A stretch of 64,000 nucleotides of DNA. It comes from Entoloma clypeatum (taxonomy: Eukaryota; Basidiomycota; Agaricomycetes; Agaricales; Entolomataceae). The stretch spans positions 4,588,001 to 4,652,000 of the forward strand of contig OY751489.1 in the NCBI GenBank assembly GCA_963565915.1, in the 5' to 3' direction. A model generated the notes under the pieces. That model saw only the letters and a program-made list of their open reading frames with translations. It searched no databases and was not told the origin of the DNA. Both the position numbers and the translations under genes were made by a program. How positions within the stretch are numbered: position 1 is the first letter of the stretch; every line of letters starts with the position of its first letter. Below are positions 1-9,599 of this stretch, piece by piece.

Positions 1-2458
1 CCTCCGCCCTGCCACTGCCCCGTTCGGCACAGACCCATGACTGGTGCTCCCCAGATTCGTCCTATCCTTTCCCGACATCCCATTCGACGTCGCCAACGTC
101 CCCTTATCGATCGTCGCCGTGTGCCTCCCACTCTTCGTCGTCGTCGCGTACGTCATGGGCCCCTGGCCCGTATACGCCTGGTCCACCGCCGCCGGGTTGG
201 TCAGGAAGACGACGGCTGCCTGGGGTGCTTTGACGGGCACGGAGCAGGTGTTGCCGGACGGGTTGCAGGTGACGGTCGTGATGTTGAGCGTGCCCTGAAG
301 GCGCCCGTCGACTTTGAGCTGGGGTCCGAAGGTCTGTCCTGCCCAGGTGATGTTCTCTCCCCGGGCCGAGACGGAGGGTGCGTCGAGGTATCTATTGGGG
401 GGGTAAGGGGGGGGGGGGAGGAGGACTCAGATTTTTGGTTCATGAAGTAGGTGAATGGAGCTATGACGCACTTTACATAGACCTGGCCCGGCATCGTGCC
501 CCCGTTGATGGAGAACGTGCCGACGACGTTGTTCGCACCTGAGGCGTCGTCGACAAAGTTGATGAACACGAGCTTGTCGAGGTTTCCTTTGTCGTAGATG
601 GCGTAGGACGGGCTGAAGGGGCCGTTGTTGGAGGTGTCGACGATCTGGGAGACGTTGGATTTTCCAAAGATTTCGGCGACGGCCATCATTGCGTAGAAAA
701 CGGCGCCGACGCTGTACTCGTCGTATTTCCTCAGGTTGGAGGGAGGAGCTGCAGCGGAAGAGGGGGGGGGGGGTTAGAAGGTGGAGTCGTATTTGGAAGG
801 GGAGAGTCGCATACCGGTGATGGGCTGGAAGGAACATGTTCAGCAGGGCGAGGAGACAGAGGCAATGGAGTAACCCACGTTATAGAAAGTGTTCTGTCCA
901 CCGAAATGCATCAAGGCATGTGAGAAGTTTCTTGCCGCCATGGTGAGTCCATAGTCCAGCGCCCACAGCGTCGCTCCAAAGCTATTCGAAATGCCAGGCA
1001 GGCCACCGCACGTCGCGGTGTTGGTCTCGAACATGATGAACGGGAGGTTCTTCTGCCGCGCGAGGTTGGAGGTGTTGTTGTACAGGTCAAGGTATGTCCC
1101 GATGGACTGGTGGTTCAGGAACATAGGGAAGGTCTGGGTAGGGTCGGTATAGGTTCCGAGGCTGTAGAGGGCGAAGCAGTTGTTCGTTGGGTAGCTAGGG
1201 GAGAGGAATGAGGTAGTTGAAATGCAGCGGTGACGGAAAAGAGGGACTTACTGCTCCATTGCGATGGCGGTGAGATCTTGTGCATGCGAATCTAGGAAGC
1301 CAGTCTTCCAGAAGTCGTCTGGAGCCCACAAGCCAGTTGCAAGACTGGGAGCGATGAACATGTTCTTCACGGGGATGCCCTTGTTTCCCTGGACCGTTTG
1401 GACGAGGGTCGCGAATTCGCCCACGTAGTCGTAATAGGTGTAATTTTCGGGACGGTGTCCATGTCTGTCAGGATCATTGCTCAGAGTGCAGGGGTGATTC
1501 TATCATTGGATTTGGACGCACGCAGCGTAGTAGTCTGGCTCGTTTCCGGCTTGAAGACCGATGAGATTGTTCCCAAGGATTTGTTGCCCGTACTCTGCAA
1601 CTTGGAGCCGCCAGTTGGTGTCGTTCATTGGGATACCTGGTGTTGACGGTGTAGTCAGGTCAGAGATAAGTGTAACATTCGGTTACCGTACCCAGATACC
1701 AACGAACACCGGGTATGAGGTGGGAGACGTTGGCGGCCATATAGAAGAGATCGATGCTATATAGTACAGCTGGCGTTTGTGTCTGAACATGATGAGTGAG
1801 CGTTATGGTGAGCACAAGAAAGGGGCGTACGGGGTTGTTAGTATTGGCTCCCTGCTTCGCGGTGGCATGGTAGTTGGGAATACTATCAACATACGAGGCA
1901 TAGTCCTGTGTGTTTCCTCCCCATCGGATGTGGAGTCCCCCTGCGCGGCTCACGAGGTGGGACATGAGGTTGAGCATCGGTGGTGAAAGCCATGTGCTTG
2001 GTGAACAGTATGAAGACCCATCATAACAAACATTAATAATTGAACGTACGAATTCCTGCCAACTTGGAACGAAAGAGAGTCAGGGGGTAATCAATGAAGT
2101 GAAAGAGCAGATGCTCACATAGCTGGGTGATGACGGACATTTCGACAGAAAACCCATAGAAAGAGCCATGCTGCATGATGGACAGATTGGGTACAGAGGC
2201 ATTGTTTGCTGCAAGGTTGAGGTTGAAAGCCGTGCCCTGGGCGGGTTGAGGGGGTGAGGGTGGAGGAATGATTGTGGTGTCGTAGGCAGCGGTTTGATTG
2301 GGGGTAAAGGTGGGGATGGCAGATGTTACTGTGGAGGATGCAAGAGGTATTTGGCCGTAGATTGTGACCGCCCTGGCAGTTCCAGCCAGGCCAAGGGCCA
2401 AAAGGGGCGAGAGGAGCATGTTGAAAGAGCGAGAAGAAGAAACTGATCGTCGTGACAC
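1..2458 (-). CDS. Secreted glycoside hydrolase family 79 protein (beta-glucuronidase-like), 5' and central part, ten exons, 3' end outside window
   Basis: Exons inferred from GT-AG sites that keep one frame: 2119-2458, 2050-2062, 1831-1996, 1692-1782, 1522-1636, 1252-1464, 879-1194, 815-824, 472-748 and 1-391 (open at the edge), giving about 644 residues. Introns are 48-80 bp. Residues 14-30 form a hydrophobic signal peptide (MLLSPLLALGLAGTARA), so the second Met (2417-2419) may be the true start. The body shows the GH79 pattern: FYGFSVEMS near the N terminus, GGNTQDY, LQAGNEPDYY (the NEP acid/base glutamate) and MFETNTATCGG (candidate nucleophile Glu). Family knowledge: GH79 retaining enzymes act on glucuronic-acid glycans, and basidiomycete members are extracellular. 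Two exons are only 13 and 10 nt. The C-terminal part (GENITWAGQTFGPQL, then Thr/Ser-rich) matches the beta-sandwich tail. Substrate cannot be told from sequence. Confidence 0.88.
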
Positions 2459-2590
2459 GAGGCCTTGCCGTAGCGATGCACTGGCAACCGAAGTTCACAC
2501 CATCACAAATGGAGATGTTCTGGCGCCGCTGACTTTCAAAGCAGGGGTATGTATACGTAAGTACAATTACTATGCTCTGCCCTGACTTCG
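2459..2590 (-). promoter_or_regulatory. Remaining GH79 upstream region, bounded by a transposon LTR
   Basis: Only 132 bp separate the GH79 start codon from the end of the copia-like LTR at 2591. On the minus strand a TATA-like stretch (TATACATA, about 2551-2558) lies roughly 100 bp upstream of the ATG. The rest of the original promoter has been displaced by the J insertion. Promoter function is inferred only. Confidence 0.35.
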
Positions 2591-2748
2591 TGTAGGAGGG
2601 ACAGCCGAGACAGCGGGCAGGGGGACAAATGAATGAATAGACAGAGATATCGTACAACGACGAGTGCAGGACAGAGGTACAGTACAAGGCGTGGGACTGA
2701 ATGTCCCGATATGGACTACCAAGATGACAAGAGACCATAGGTCCAACA
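2591..2748 (-). repeat. 3' LTR of element J
   Basis: 158 bp, TG...CA ends, preceded by CTTCG. In minus orientation it is the LTR facing the GH79 gene, so any read-through from it would enter that gene. Confidence 0.75.
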
Positions 2749-3038
2749 CACCCCCATCAGCGAGGATGTGTAGAGAGGGACAGAGAGGAAAGAAAGAAAG
2801 AAAAATAAGCACCCCCATAAATAGGGATGTCATGAAATATGTAAGAAGCCAAAGAAATGATACAGTAAAAAAAATAATATTAGAGGAAAGGAAGAATTAG
2901 TACGAAGTATGAAAATAACGAATAACGGAGGTAGTAGGTGATATAAAGAAACATACATGAGTGGTGGTAAAAATGCTTGAGGTGGCACCAGAGTCAAAGG
3001 TTGTGATTGTGAGGGTTGAGGTGGTAATCGCAGAGGCA
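2749..3038. other. J internal remnant, A/G-rich, no gene
   Basis: Purine-rich low-complexity sequence (GAAAG and AATAAT runs). Minus-strand translation is Pro/Leu-rich and gives no recognisable domain. It is probably the end of J's internal region. Confidence 0.4.
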
Positions 3039-3266
3039 TGTCATAACCATGCAATTCATACATCCAACACATCCGACGACTCCGATGTTTTATCTGGTCC
3101 GACATCCGACAATTTTCATAATAGTACTTATTGACATCTCTACTAGTTAACATTCTAATTATGCTGACAAGTAGACATCTTGATGTTGATTTTGCATTTG
3201 CTCCTCTCTGTACTCCGATTGCTCCGATGAGTAACTCCGACATCCACACCTTACCTATAGTAGTTA

Positions 3267-3654
3267 TGTTATGCTTAACAAACCGTTCCAAGGTTCGGGC
3301 AGAGTATGTAGGAAGTGGAAAGGCGAAGAGCAAAGTGATTGCTAAATCTAAGGAATGTAGCTATGGTACATGGGGTTTATATAGTACTGGCTACGAGCGG
3401 TAGCGAGTGAGTCAGTAGCTGCGGAAGGCAGTGCGGATGAGTCAGTAACTGCGGAAAGGCAGTGCGAAGTGAGTCAGACGACTGCGGACTGAGTAATCCC
3501 TACTGCGGAGTGCGAGTCAGCGCGGGAGCGAAGTATACTAAAGGAGAATGGTAGAGTAAAGGTAAATGAATAAGCGGTCCGATGAATCAAAGAAATAACG
3601 AAGGTACAATGCAAGGGAAAAGTGCGTAACATACAAACCGGTAAGTCCATAACA
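3267..3654 (-). repeat. 3' LTR of element A
   Basis: 388 bp, TGTTATGC...CATAACA, preceded by TSD AGTTA. A purine tract (minus GAGGAGGGGAACA, 3655-3667) sits just inside it and fits the plus-strand primer. Confidence 0.9.
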
Positions 3655-3688
3655 TGTTCCCCTCCTCAAGCTCTGTGTCCTCACAGAG

Positions 3689-4051
3689 TCATTGTCCCCA
3701 TCCTCCGGCATCGTCGTTGTTTGTCCAGGAGCCATTCTCCTTGAGGCTCCAATCGTCTATTAGCTCTTCGTTGATGGCGACGGCGAGCTCGAGACTCCGG
3801 ACGGCTAGTCGGATGCGCCGGTTTTCAACGACCAGCATACGGGTGTAGTTCCCGAGGATTTGTTTCTCTTCGGGGGTTGGTGCGACGGGGAGGCCGGATA
3901 AAGAATGGAGGCGGATGTGCATCTGTCGATGCAGGATGTCGGTGAGCGAGGCTTCTAGCGCGTGGATCTGGTCTCTCATGGAGAGGGCTTCACCCATGAG
4001 GGCAGTGATGGCGGGGTTGGTTTCAGTGGATGTGGTGGTGGCGGTGGACAT
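3689..4051 (-). CDS. Element A ORF3: conserved ~120-aa accessory protein of unknown function
   Basis: Uninterrupted 120-aa ORF between the pol stop (4175) and the 3' LTR. The same ORF is open in B (35911-36282), C (49849-50220) and D (63239-63610), each 123 aa, with clear protein similarity: a Ser/Thr-rich start, LSMRDQIHALE, LHRQMHIRLHSLS, PVAP-PEEKQIL, NRRIRLA, LELAVAINEELI-DWSLKE and a GWGQ end. The middle looks helical and coiled-coil-like; no membrane segment or known motif. It stays open while gag and pol of the same copies are broken, which suggests selection or recent use. Probably translated from a separate or subgenomic message. No relative known to me. Confidence 0.7.
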   Translation of the reverse strand: MSTATTTSTETNPAITALMGEALSMRDQIHALEASLTDILHRQMHIRLHSLSGLPVAPTPEEKQILGNYTRMLVVENRRIRLAVRSLELAVAINEELIDDWSLKENGSWTNNDDAGGWGQ

Positions 4052-4174
4052 GGTGCGGAGGATGTTGGAGAGATAGAGGAAGAATGGAGTAGCTATATTG
4101 AAGACGGAGTGGAGAACTCGGTGGGTTTTTTGACTGATGAGGTCGATGCTGTTGCTGATTTCAACGGGTGTCTT

Positions 4175-6430
4175 TTATCGTGGACGTGACGGGTTCTGCC
4201 GATGGAAATCACGGATCAAATCTTGAGCGTTCTGAACATTAGCTCGCAATTCCCATGTGTTCTCTTCTGGGCCATATCCTTCCCACTGGACGAGGTACTG
4301 GATCTTTCCGCGGAACTTTCGAGAGTCCAGGATCGTAGACACATGGTACTCTTCTCGTCCTTCGATGATGATCGGATCAGGGGCTGGTTTCTTTTTCTGG
4401 ATGGCGTACTTCGGAGTTTCATATGGTGACAACAGGGTCTCGTTGAACACAGGGTGAATCATCTTCCAAGTCTTTGGAAGATCAAGAAGGTACGCGCTAG
4501 CTCCTTTCTTCTCTAGGACTTTGAATGGTCCATGTCGGAGTGCATCAAGTTTCTTTGAGGGTCGATCGGTCCTGATGTTAGTCCCTTCCAGCCACACCTT
4601 GTCTCCAATGCGGTAGTCCCGAGACGGACTTCGCCGTGTGTCAACTGTCTTCTTCATCTGATCCTGTGCTTGTTTCAGCACAGCATTGGCTTCTTCTCGT
4701 GCCTGTTTGAGTTTTTTCAAGAAGTTGTTGGCAGCCGGATTGGTATCTTCTAACACGAGTTCTCCCTTCCACGGATGTAAACCGTAGTTGAGGTAGAATG
4801 GGGTGTGCTTCGTTGCCTGGTGTTCTTTGTCATTGTACTGGAACTCTGCGATTGTGATCCATTCTGCCCAATCATCCTGTAGATGGTTGACAAAGTTTCG
4901 TAAGAATGCATCTGTTTCCTGATGTGATCGCTCGGCCTGTCCATCAGTCTGTGGGTGGTATGCGGTGGACTTGATCCCTAACATGCGGCAGAGTATCTCC
5001 ATGAACTTCGCAGCGAACTGTGGTCCCCTATCGCTGATGATCTTCTTGGGGATCCCATGAAGCTTCCATATCTGATCCCGATAGATCTTGGCTAATCCTT
5101 CAGCCGATAGTTCCACGGTTGTCGGAATGAGGTGAAGCATCTTTGAATGTCTATCCGTGATGACCAGAATTGCGTTTTTTCCATCAGATTCTGGTATCGG
5201 TCCCACAACGTCGATTCCTATGTCTTCCCATGGGTGACTTGGTGCTGCATGGGGATGTAGCGGAGCATGTCGCTTTTGTCGGTTAATCTTGTTGCGTTGA
5301 CAAGTGTCGCAACCCTTCATGTACTTCTTCACATCATGCAGTATGGTAGGCCACCAGTAGGTGCGAGTGAGGAGTTCATGTGTCCGGTACTGTCCTGGAT
5401 GTCCAGCCACTGGTGCATCGTGTGATTCAAACATCAATTCTTGTCGCAATTGTGGATCTGGCGGGACATAGACTTGTTCGCCTGCATATGTGATGCCGTT
5501 TTCCTGTTGATACCAATGAGGATTCTTCTTTAGACCCTGGGCTACTTCTGTCTCCATGCGGTTTGAACCCTTGATGCGTGCAATCCACGGATTTTCGATG
5601 GTTGTGACGTTTCCAATTTTGATGGAATCAGATGTTTCACCCCCTTCAAAGAATTGTTCCTCTGTGAACATCTCCATTTGTACCACATCTTCTGATTCCA
5701 ATCGTTTCAAGAATAGTCCCTCCTTGAGCATTTGGTCACTGTCCTGTGGTTCGAGTTCCGCTTCATACCAGGGTAAGCGTGACAGGATGTCCGCTTTCGC
5801 ATTGGTCTTGCCAGGCACATGCCGTAATTCGAAGTCATAGTCCTGTAACTTCATTTTCCAGCATCACTGTCGTTGATTCAGGTCCTGAGGACGACGGAAG
5901 TATTCCAGGTTCTTGTGATCGGTCAAGATTTCAAAATGTTCCTTGGCTTTGAGCAGATAGTGTCTCCAATCTTTCAATGCTTCCACGACTGCCAGAAGGT
6001 CCTTGTCGTATATCTCGTAATTCTGTTCGGCCGCGGACATGGTCCGCGACAAGAACGCGATGGGGTGCCATTTGTCGTCTTGCTTCTGAGAGAGTACTGC
6101 TCCAATTGCATAGCCCGATGCATCGGTTTCAACCCTGAACTGTCCCTCTGGTTTTGGTAATGCCAAGACCGGTGCCGATGTAATTGCCCGTATGAGACCT
6201 TCAAAGGCTTGCTGCTCTGTTGGTCCCCAAGTAAATGCCATACCGCCTGTGAGCGCGGTGAGAGGCTTTGCGATGTTTGAGTACCCTTCAATAAATCGTT
6301 GATAGAAGTCAGCAAATCCAAGGAACTTCTGAACTTCCTTTTTTGATGTGGGTGCTCGCCAGTTTCGAATTGTATCCACCTTCTCAGTTTCCATCTCAAC
6401 ACGTCCCTCACCAACCACATATCCCAATAT
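4175..6430 (-). pseudogene. Element A pol, 3' part: RT thumb, RNase H, integrase, chromodomain, one nonsense codon
   Basis: One frame from about 6430 to 4175 with a single TGA at 5864-5866, where B and C read Arg-Arg-Trp, so CGA became TGA. In order: RT thumb (KEVQKFLGFADFYQRF), RNase H (ETDASGYAIGAVLSQ, EIYDKDLLAVVEAL, LTDHKNLEYF), integrase zinc region (H...H, CDTCQRNK), catalytic D (DIGIDVVGP), D (SDRGPQFA) and E (QTDGQAERS), then a C-terminal chromodomain (YHVSTILDSRKFRGKIQYLV, WEGYGPEENTW). The integrase core is whole here, unlike in B and C. Upstream, about 6430 marks the join where the RT fingers and palm are missing. The chromodomain presumably targets integration to modified histones. 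Confidence 0.85.
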
Positions 6431-7082
6431 AATCGTTCAACATATGAGGGTCGTTTGGTTGTGGGAGGTGGTGTGGGAGTGACAGCTTCCAAAATAGGGT
6501 CTCCAGGCTTCCATTTCTGATCCGACTGTTTGGGTGCATCTTTGTCGCGCACCTCAACCATGCGAACCCGGTGTTTGTGACCATTAAGGTTAATCCTGAA
6601 ATCCGAGTGTTTGGTTCGACATGTTGGGCACCGGTTAAATGTTACCGCGCTGGTTGTCCAATTGATTGTGGGGTTGTGGTGTACCAACCAGTCATGTCCC
6701 AAGAGCATGTCCGTCCTCCCAATGTCCAGTACCATTGCTTCCATGGTTTCCTGATGTGCTCCCAAATCCAGCTTGACTTCGGCAAGTTGGCTCGCTTTCG
6801 TTGTCGATTTGGTGATCCATCCGCATTTAGAATTGCTATGGGTGGTATTCCTTGCGTGGGGAGGTTCTGTTCGCGTACTATTCTGGGATGAATGCATGTG
6901 CGTTCACATCCGCTGTCAACCTCAGGTCGGATAACCTTTGGTCCTCGTTGTGTTTTGAGCTGCGCTAACAGCCTGATTTCTCGTCTTTTCGGAGGTTTAT
7001 CTCCCTTCACAATCTTAGTCGACGCAGCGGCTCGCTTGGCAGGGATGACATAGGTTCTATTGTCTGCAGTCATACAAGGCAA
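6431..7082 (-). pseudogene. Element A retropepsin region, frameshifted, truncated at the RT
   Basis: Frame 7082 holds the aspartic protease motif EVDSGCERTCIHP (D-S-G). After about 6830 the conserved part continues in another frame (LDIGRTDMLLGHDWLVHHNP, the flap and LLGHDWL region), so a one-base indel breaks it. The sequence runs to PTTKRPSYVERLY and then jumps at about 6430 into the RT thumb, skipping the palm with its catalytic YxDD. It follows gag in the -1 frame; I see no canonical slippery heptamer at this gag end. Confidence 0.7.
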
Positions 7083-7123
7083 GCAAGTCCGTTTAATAGA
7101 TAAGGGTCGCGACTTAGCGTCGT

Positions 7124-8326
7124 TTAATCGGACCCTTTGGGAAAATCCTTCTCGTTGGCTTCTAAGATTGTGGTTTCATCATTCTCGGCATCTTCCTCGG
7201 ACACCTTCCTAACCCTTCCGGAGTTCTTCTTCGGCTTGCGGCAGTTGCGCGCGATATGGCCTTCTTGGTCACAGTTGAAACACTTGCGACCATCTTTCTT
7301 CTTTGGAGCGCTACAGTCTTTAGCCAGATGACCGAAGCGCTGACAGTTGTAGCAACGGGCTACTCCTGCTTTGTCGATCTCCATGGCTTTGCCCTGACCA
7401 CCATAAGTGGTACCCGATCCGGTGCGCATGTCGCCGCCACCTCGGATGACCAGTGCGTGTCCTTCCATCTGTCGTCCCTTGTTTCGGATCTCCTTTGCGT
7501 AATCGGTGTACGTCTTGCCATCGCTGGCCACTTGTTCAGAGATTCTGCGGTTGACGTTCTTCTCTAGGATGTATTTCCCAGTTTCTTCGCCAAGGTTTGA
7601 CAGTTTCAAGAGTTCTTCAAATTCATCCAAGAATTCATCAACAGTGCGTTTCTCTTGTTTCAGGACTTCGAGTCTCGCTTTGGCAGCGACCGACTTGTTG
7701 GCGATGGAGAATCGTGTGGCGATATCATCAGAAAAACCTAGCCAGGTGATGTTCTCGTTGTCAACGGCAAGAGCATCTAACTTGTTACTGGCCCAGTGTC
7801 TGCCGGACCCTTCCATCATGCGGGATAACACCGCAAGAATCTTCTGATCATCTGTGAGGCTCTTTTGGAACCTGATGTATAGTTTGGTGGCTTTCCACCA
7901 CTCGTTGAAGGTGTATCTGTCCTTGAACATCCCAGGATCCTTGATGATCTTGGATGTATCCATTGTTTGTACAGCCGGAGCTTCTGCCATGTTTAGAGTC
8001 TGCGGAGGAGAAGAGGAGTTGGGTTGTTGGGATGAAGATGGGGTTCGGGATACAGGTAAGGATTGAAAATGAGTCCCTGTTCTAGGCGTCTGTTCGATAT
8101 CTGACTGCGCGGAGTCAAAAGTAAATTCATCAGGGGACTCGTCGGTGGAATCGGTGGCAAAACGTTCAGAGTATTTCCTCTGTAAATCTCTAAGGAATCT
8201 CTGTTCCTGCGCGTCTGTTGGTCTCGAGAAGGGGTCAAGTCTCTCGTTTCGTGCCCAGCGGTTGTACTCGGTCTGTTGTTCTTCGGTGGTGAAGTGGGCG
8301 TAGATCTGCTGCTTCGAGTAAGACGT
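7124..8326 (-). CDS. Element A gag (400 aa if started at ACG)
   Basis: Capsid/nucleocapsid polyprotein. The frame runs from 8326 to the stop at 7124 without a break. The internal Met at 7990 (MAEAPAVQTMD) is the first ATG, but the conserved reading starts earlier at SYSKQQIYAHFTTEE (8326), where this copy has ACG and copies B and C have ATG. The capsid part resembles retrotransposon gag (FDDIATRFS, EEFLDEFEELLK-type helices). Two zinc knuckles close it: CYNCQRFGHLAKDC and CFNCDQEGHIARNC. The nucleocapsid packages the RNA. Upstream it overlaps ORF0 in another frame. Confidence 0.8.
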   Translation of the reverse strand, partial: TSYSKQQIYAHFTTEEQQTEYNRWARNERLDPFSRPTDAQEQRFLRDLQRKYSERFATDSTDESPDEFTFDSAQSDIEQTPRTGTHFQSLPVSRTPSSSQQPNSSSPPQTLNMAEAPAVQTMDTSKIIKDPGMFKDRYTFNEWWKATKLYIRFQKSLTDDQKILAVLSRMMEGSGRHWASNKLDALAVDNENITWLGFSDDIATRFSIANKSVAAKARLEVLKQEKRTVDEFLDEFEELLKLSNLGEETGKYILEKNVNRRISEQVASDGKTYTDYAKEIRNKGRQMEGHALVIRGGGDMRTGSGTTYGGQGKAMEIDKAGVARCYNCQRFGHLAKDCSAPKKKDGRKCFNCDQEGHIARNCRKPKKNSGRVRKVSEEDAENDETTILEANEKDFPKGSD

Positions 8327-8721
8327 GATGATGTGGCTCTGGGACGTCTCGATGTGAGCGTCCTAATCAATCTTCTGATAACGGTTGTCTGGACACCGAT
8401 AAACTCTCTGATCTCTGTGATCCGACCTGTCTGAGGTCCTTCTTGAACGCGAAAACTTTCGAGTTCGTTCTGTCGGGCATTGTAACGCGCGATCTGGTGT
8501 TGCCGAGCAAGATGGATGCTCTCTGCTATCTCGCCGTGGGGGCGATGCTCGTCGTTGTCTAGTTCTTCGTCAAGCACCTGCTGTAGGATGCGACGGATCT
8601 CCGATTCGATGTACTGCTGGATGAGTGTAAAATCGATACTGTCTCGAGGACTTAGCTCCTCCTGTCGGGCTTCTGGCGTGCTGAATGGGTTACTGGTGAA
8701 GTCTTCAAAGAAGCGCGACGT
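7993..8721 (-). CDS. Element A ORF0 upstream of and overlapping gag, unknown function
   Basis: Open frame of about 242 codons from an ACG (8719-8721; ATG in B and C) to 7993. The first about 130 codons, before the gag overlap, look like real protein: SRFFEDFTSNPFSTPEARQE, FTLIQQYIESEIRRILQQVL, HGEIAESIHLARQHQIARY. The part overlapping gag is Arg/Ser/Pro-rich and probably a shadow. B and C keep the N-terminal 82 residues, then a TGA replaces an Arg codon. It may be a leader ORF, or the original N terminus of a longer Gag separated by indels. No domain recognised. Confidence 0.5.
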   Translation of the reverse strand, partial: TSRFFEDFTSNPFSTPEARQEELSPRDSIDFTLIQQYIESEIRRILQQVLDEELDNDEHRPHGEIAESIHLARQHQIARYNARQNELESFRVQEGPQTGRITEIREFIGVQTTVIRRLIRTLTSRRPRATSSRLTRSSRSTPTSPPKNNRPSTTAGHETRDLTPSRDQQTRRNRDSLEIYRGNTLNVLPPIPPTSPLMNLLLTPRSQISNRRLEQGLIFNPYLYPEPHLHPNNPTPLLLRRL

Positions 8722-8769
8722 CTTGACTCGTCTGGTAGTTGCTCTCTTCGCTTCTGGGCGAACCTAACG

Positions 8770-8780
8770 AGATTTAGCAA
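8770..8780 (-). promoter_or_regulatory. Self-priming primer-binding site of element A
   Basis: In element orientation TTGCTAAATCT begins two bases after the 5' LTR. Its exact complement AGATTTAGCAA lies in the LTR at 8855-8865, 28 bp downstream of a TATATAA box (8893-8899), i.e. at the expected start of the transcript. This is the Tf1 self-priming arrangement. Confidence 0.75.
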
Positions 8781-8782
8781 CT

Positions 8783-9170
8783 TGTTATGCTTAACAAACC
8801 GTTCCAAGGTTCGGGCAGAGTATGCAGGAAGTGGAAAGGCGAAGAGCAAAGTGATTGCTAAATCTAAGGAATGTAGCTATGGTACATGGGGTTTATATAG
8901 TACTGGCTACGAGCAGTAGCGAGTGAGTCAGTAGCTGCGGAAGGCAGTGCGGATGAGTCAGTAACTGCGGAAAGGCAGTGCGAAGTGAGTCAGACGACTG
9001 CGGACTGAGTAATCCCTACTGCGGAGTGCGAGTCAGCGCGGGAGCGAAGTATACTAAAGGAGAATGGTAGAGTAAAGGTAAATGAATAAGCGGTCTGATG
9101 AGTCAAAGAAATAACGAAGGTACAATGCAAGGGAAAAGTGCGTAACATACAAACCGGTAAGTCTGTAACA
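8783..9170 (-). repeat. 5' LTR of element A with TATA box
   Basis: 388 bp, ends TG...CA, followed by TSD AGTTA at 9171-9175. Contains TATATAA (8893-8899, minus) and the predicted R start at about 8865. Confidence 0.9.
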
Positions 9171-9599
9171 AGTTACTGACCCACTTCTGGTTTACTATAA
9201 GTAGTATGAATTTTGTCGTAGTTCCTCAGTTCGAATATTATACGTCACTATCCCTTGCCATACGTTCCACCAATCTATTCCTTTGCCTTTTGTCCTCATC
9301 CTCCTTCTCACATCTCCACCTCTGCACCTCCGCTCCTCACATCCGCTCCTCTCACCCTCCGACATCTGCCAATCCAAAATCTAGGACCATGTCAAAGAAT
9401 GGGGTGCAACACATAAGTTGAAGCCAGGTCCTTTCTGCAAGACGTCGGACTTGTCGCATCCATTCATCCGCTACTCCGCTCCGACTGCTCCGATGCATCC
9501 GACATTTTCCAACATTGAAAAACACGCTACGTGACAAGGCAGTCGCGAGGACGGGGATAGCAGTTGTGAAGGTAGGGATGATGTCAGAGGAGGTGAGGA

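Larger units (their letters stand above)
3267..9170 (-). mobile_element. Element A: Ty3/gypsy chromovirus, 5.9 kb, complete ends, internally deleted
   Basis: Minus-strand element with 388-bp LTRs differing at 6 transitions (about 1.5%) and a perfect AGTTA target duplication (3262-3266, 9171-9175). Order in the element's direction: LTR, self-priming site, ORF0, gag, protease, RT-thumb/RNase H, integrase, chromodomain, small ORF3, LTR. The RT palm is deleted and pol has a frameshift and a nonsense codon, so the copy is not autonomous. It is nested in LTR I, which lies in J. Confidence 0.9.
3039..9514. repeat. Element I: gypsy-type LTR split by element A
   Basis: The segments 3039-3266 and 9176-9514 join across element A into one unit of about 567 bp starting TGTCATAACCA and ending TTTTCCAACA. 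An uninterrupted relative lies at 51675-52125 and contains the same order (CATAACCAT, TACTTACAAGTAGACA-like, CTCAGTTCGAATAT, ACAAGTTGAAGCCAGGTCC). Composition (CTCCGA words) and the AAGTTGAAGCCA block resemble the F-family LTR. The outer boundaries are my best reading, and I found no target duplication for I itself. Confidence 0.6.

Noticed and set aside
5556..6160. Plus-strand ORFs opposite element A pol
   Set aside because: Antisense shadows of integrase/RNase H coding sequence; the same shadows occur opposite B, C, H1, H2.
7124..7200. Canonical slippery heptamer at the A-family gag end
   Set aside because: GAT-TTT-CCC-AAA-GGG does not fit X-XXY-YYZ in the gag frame, so no frameshift site was annotated.
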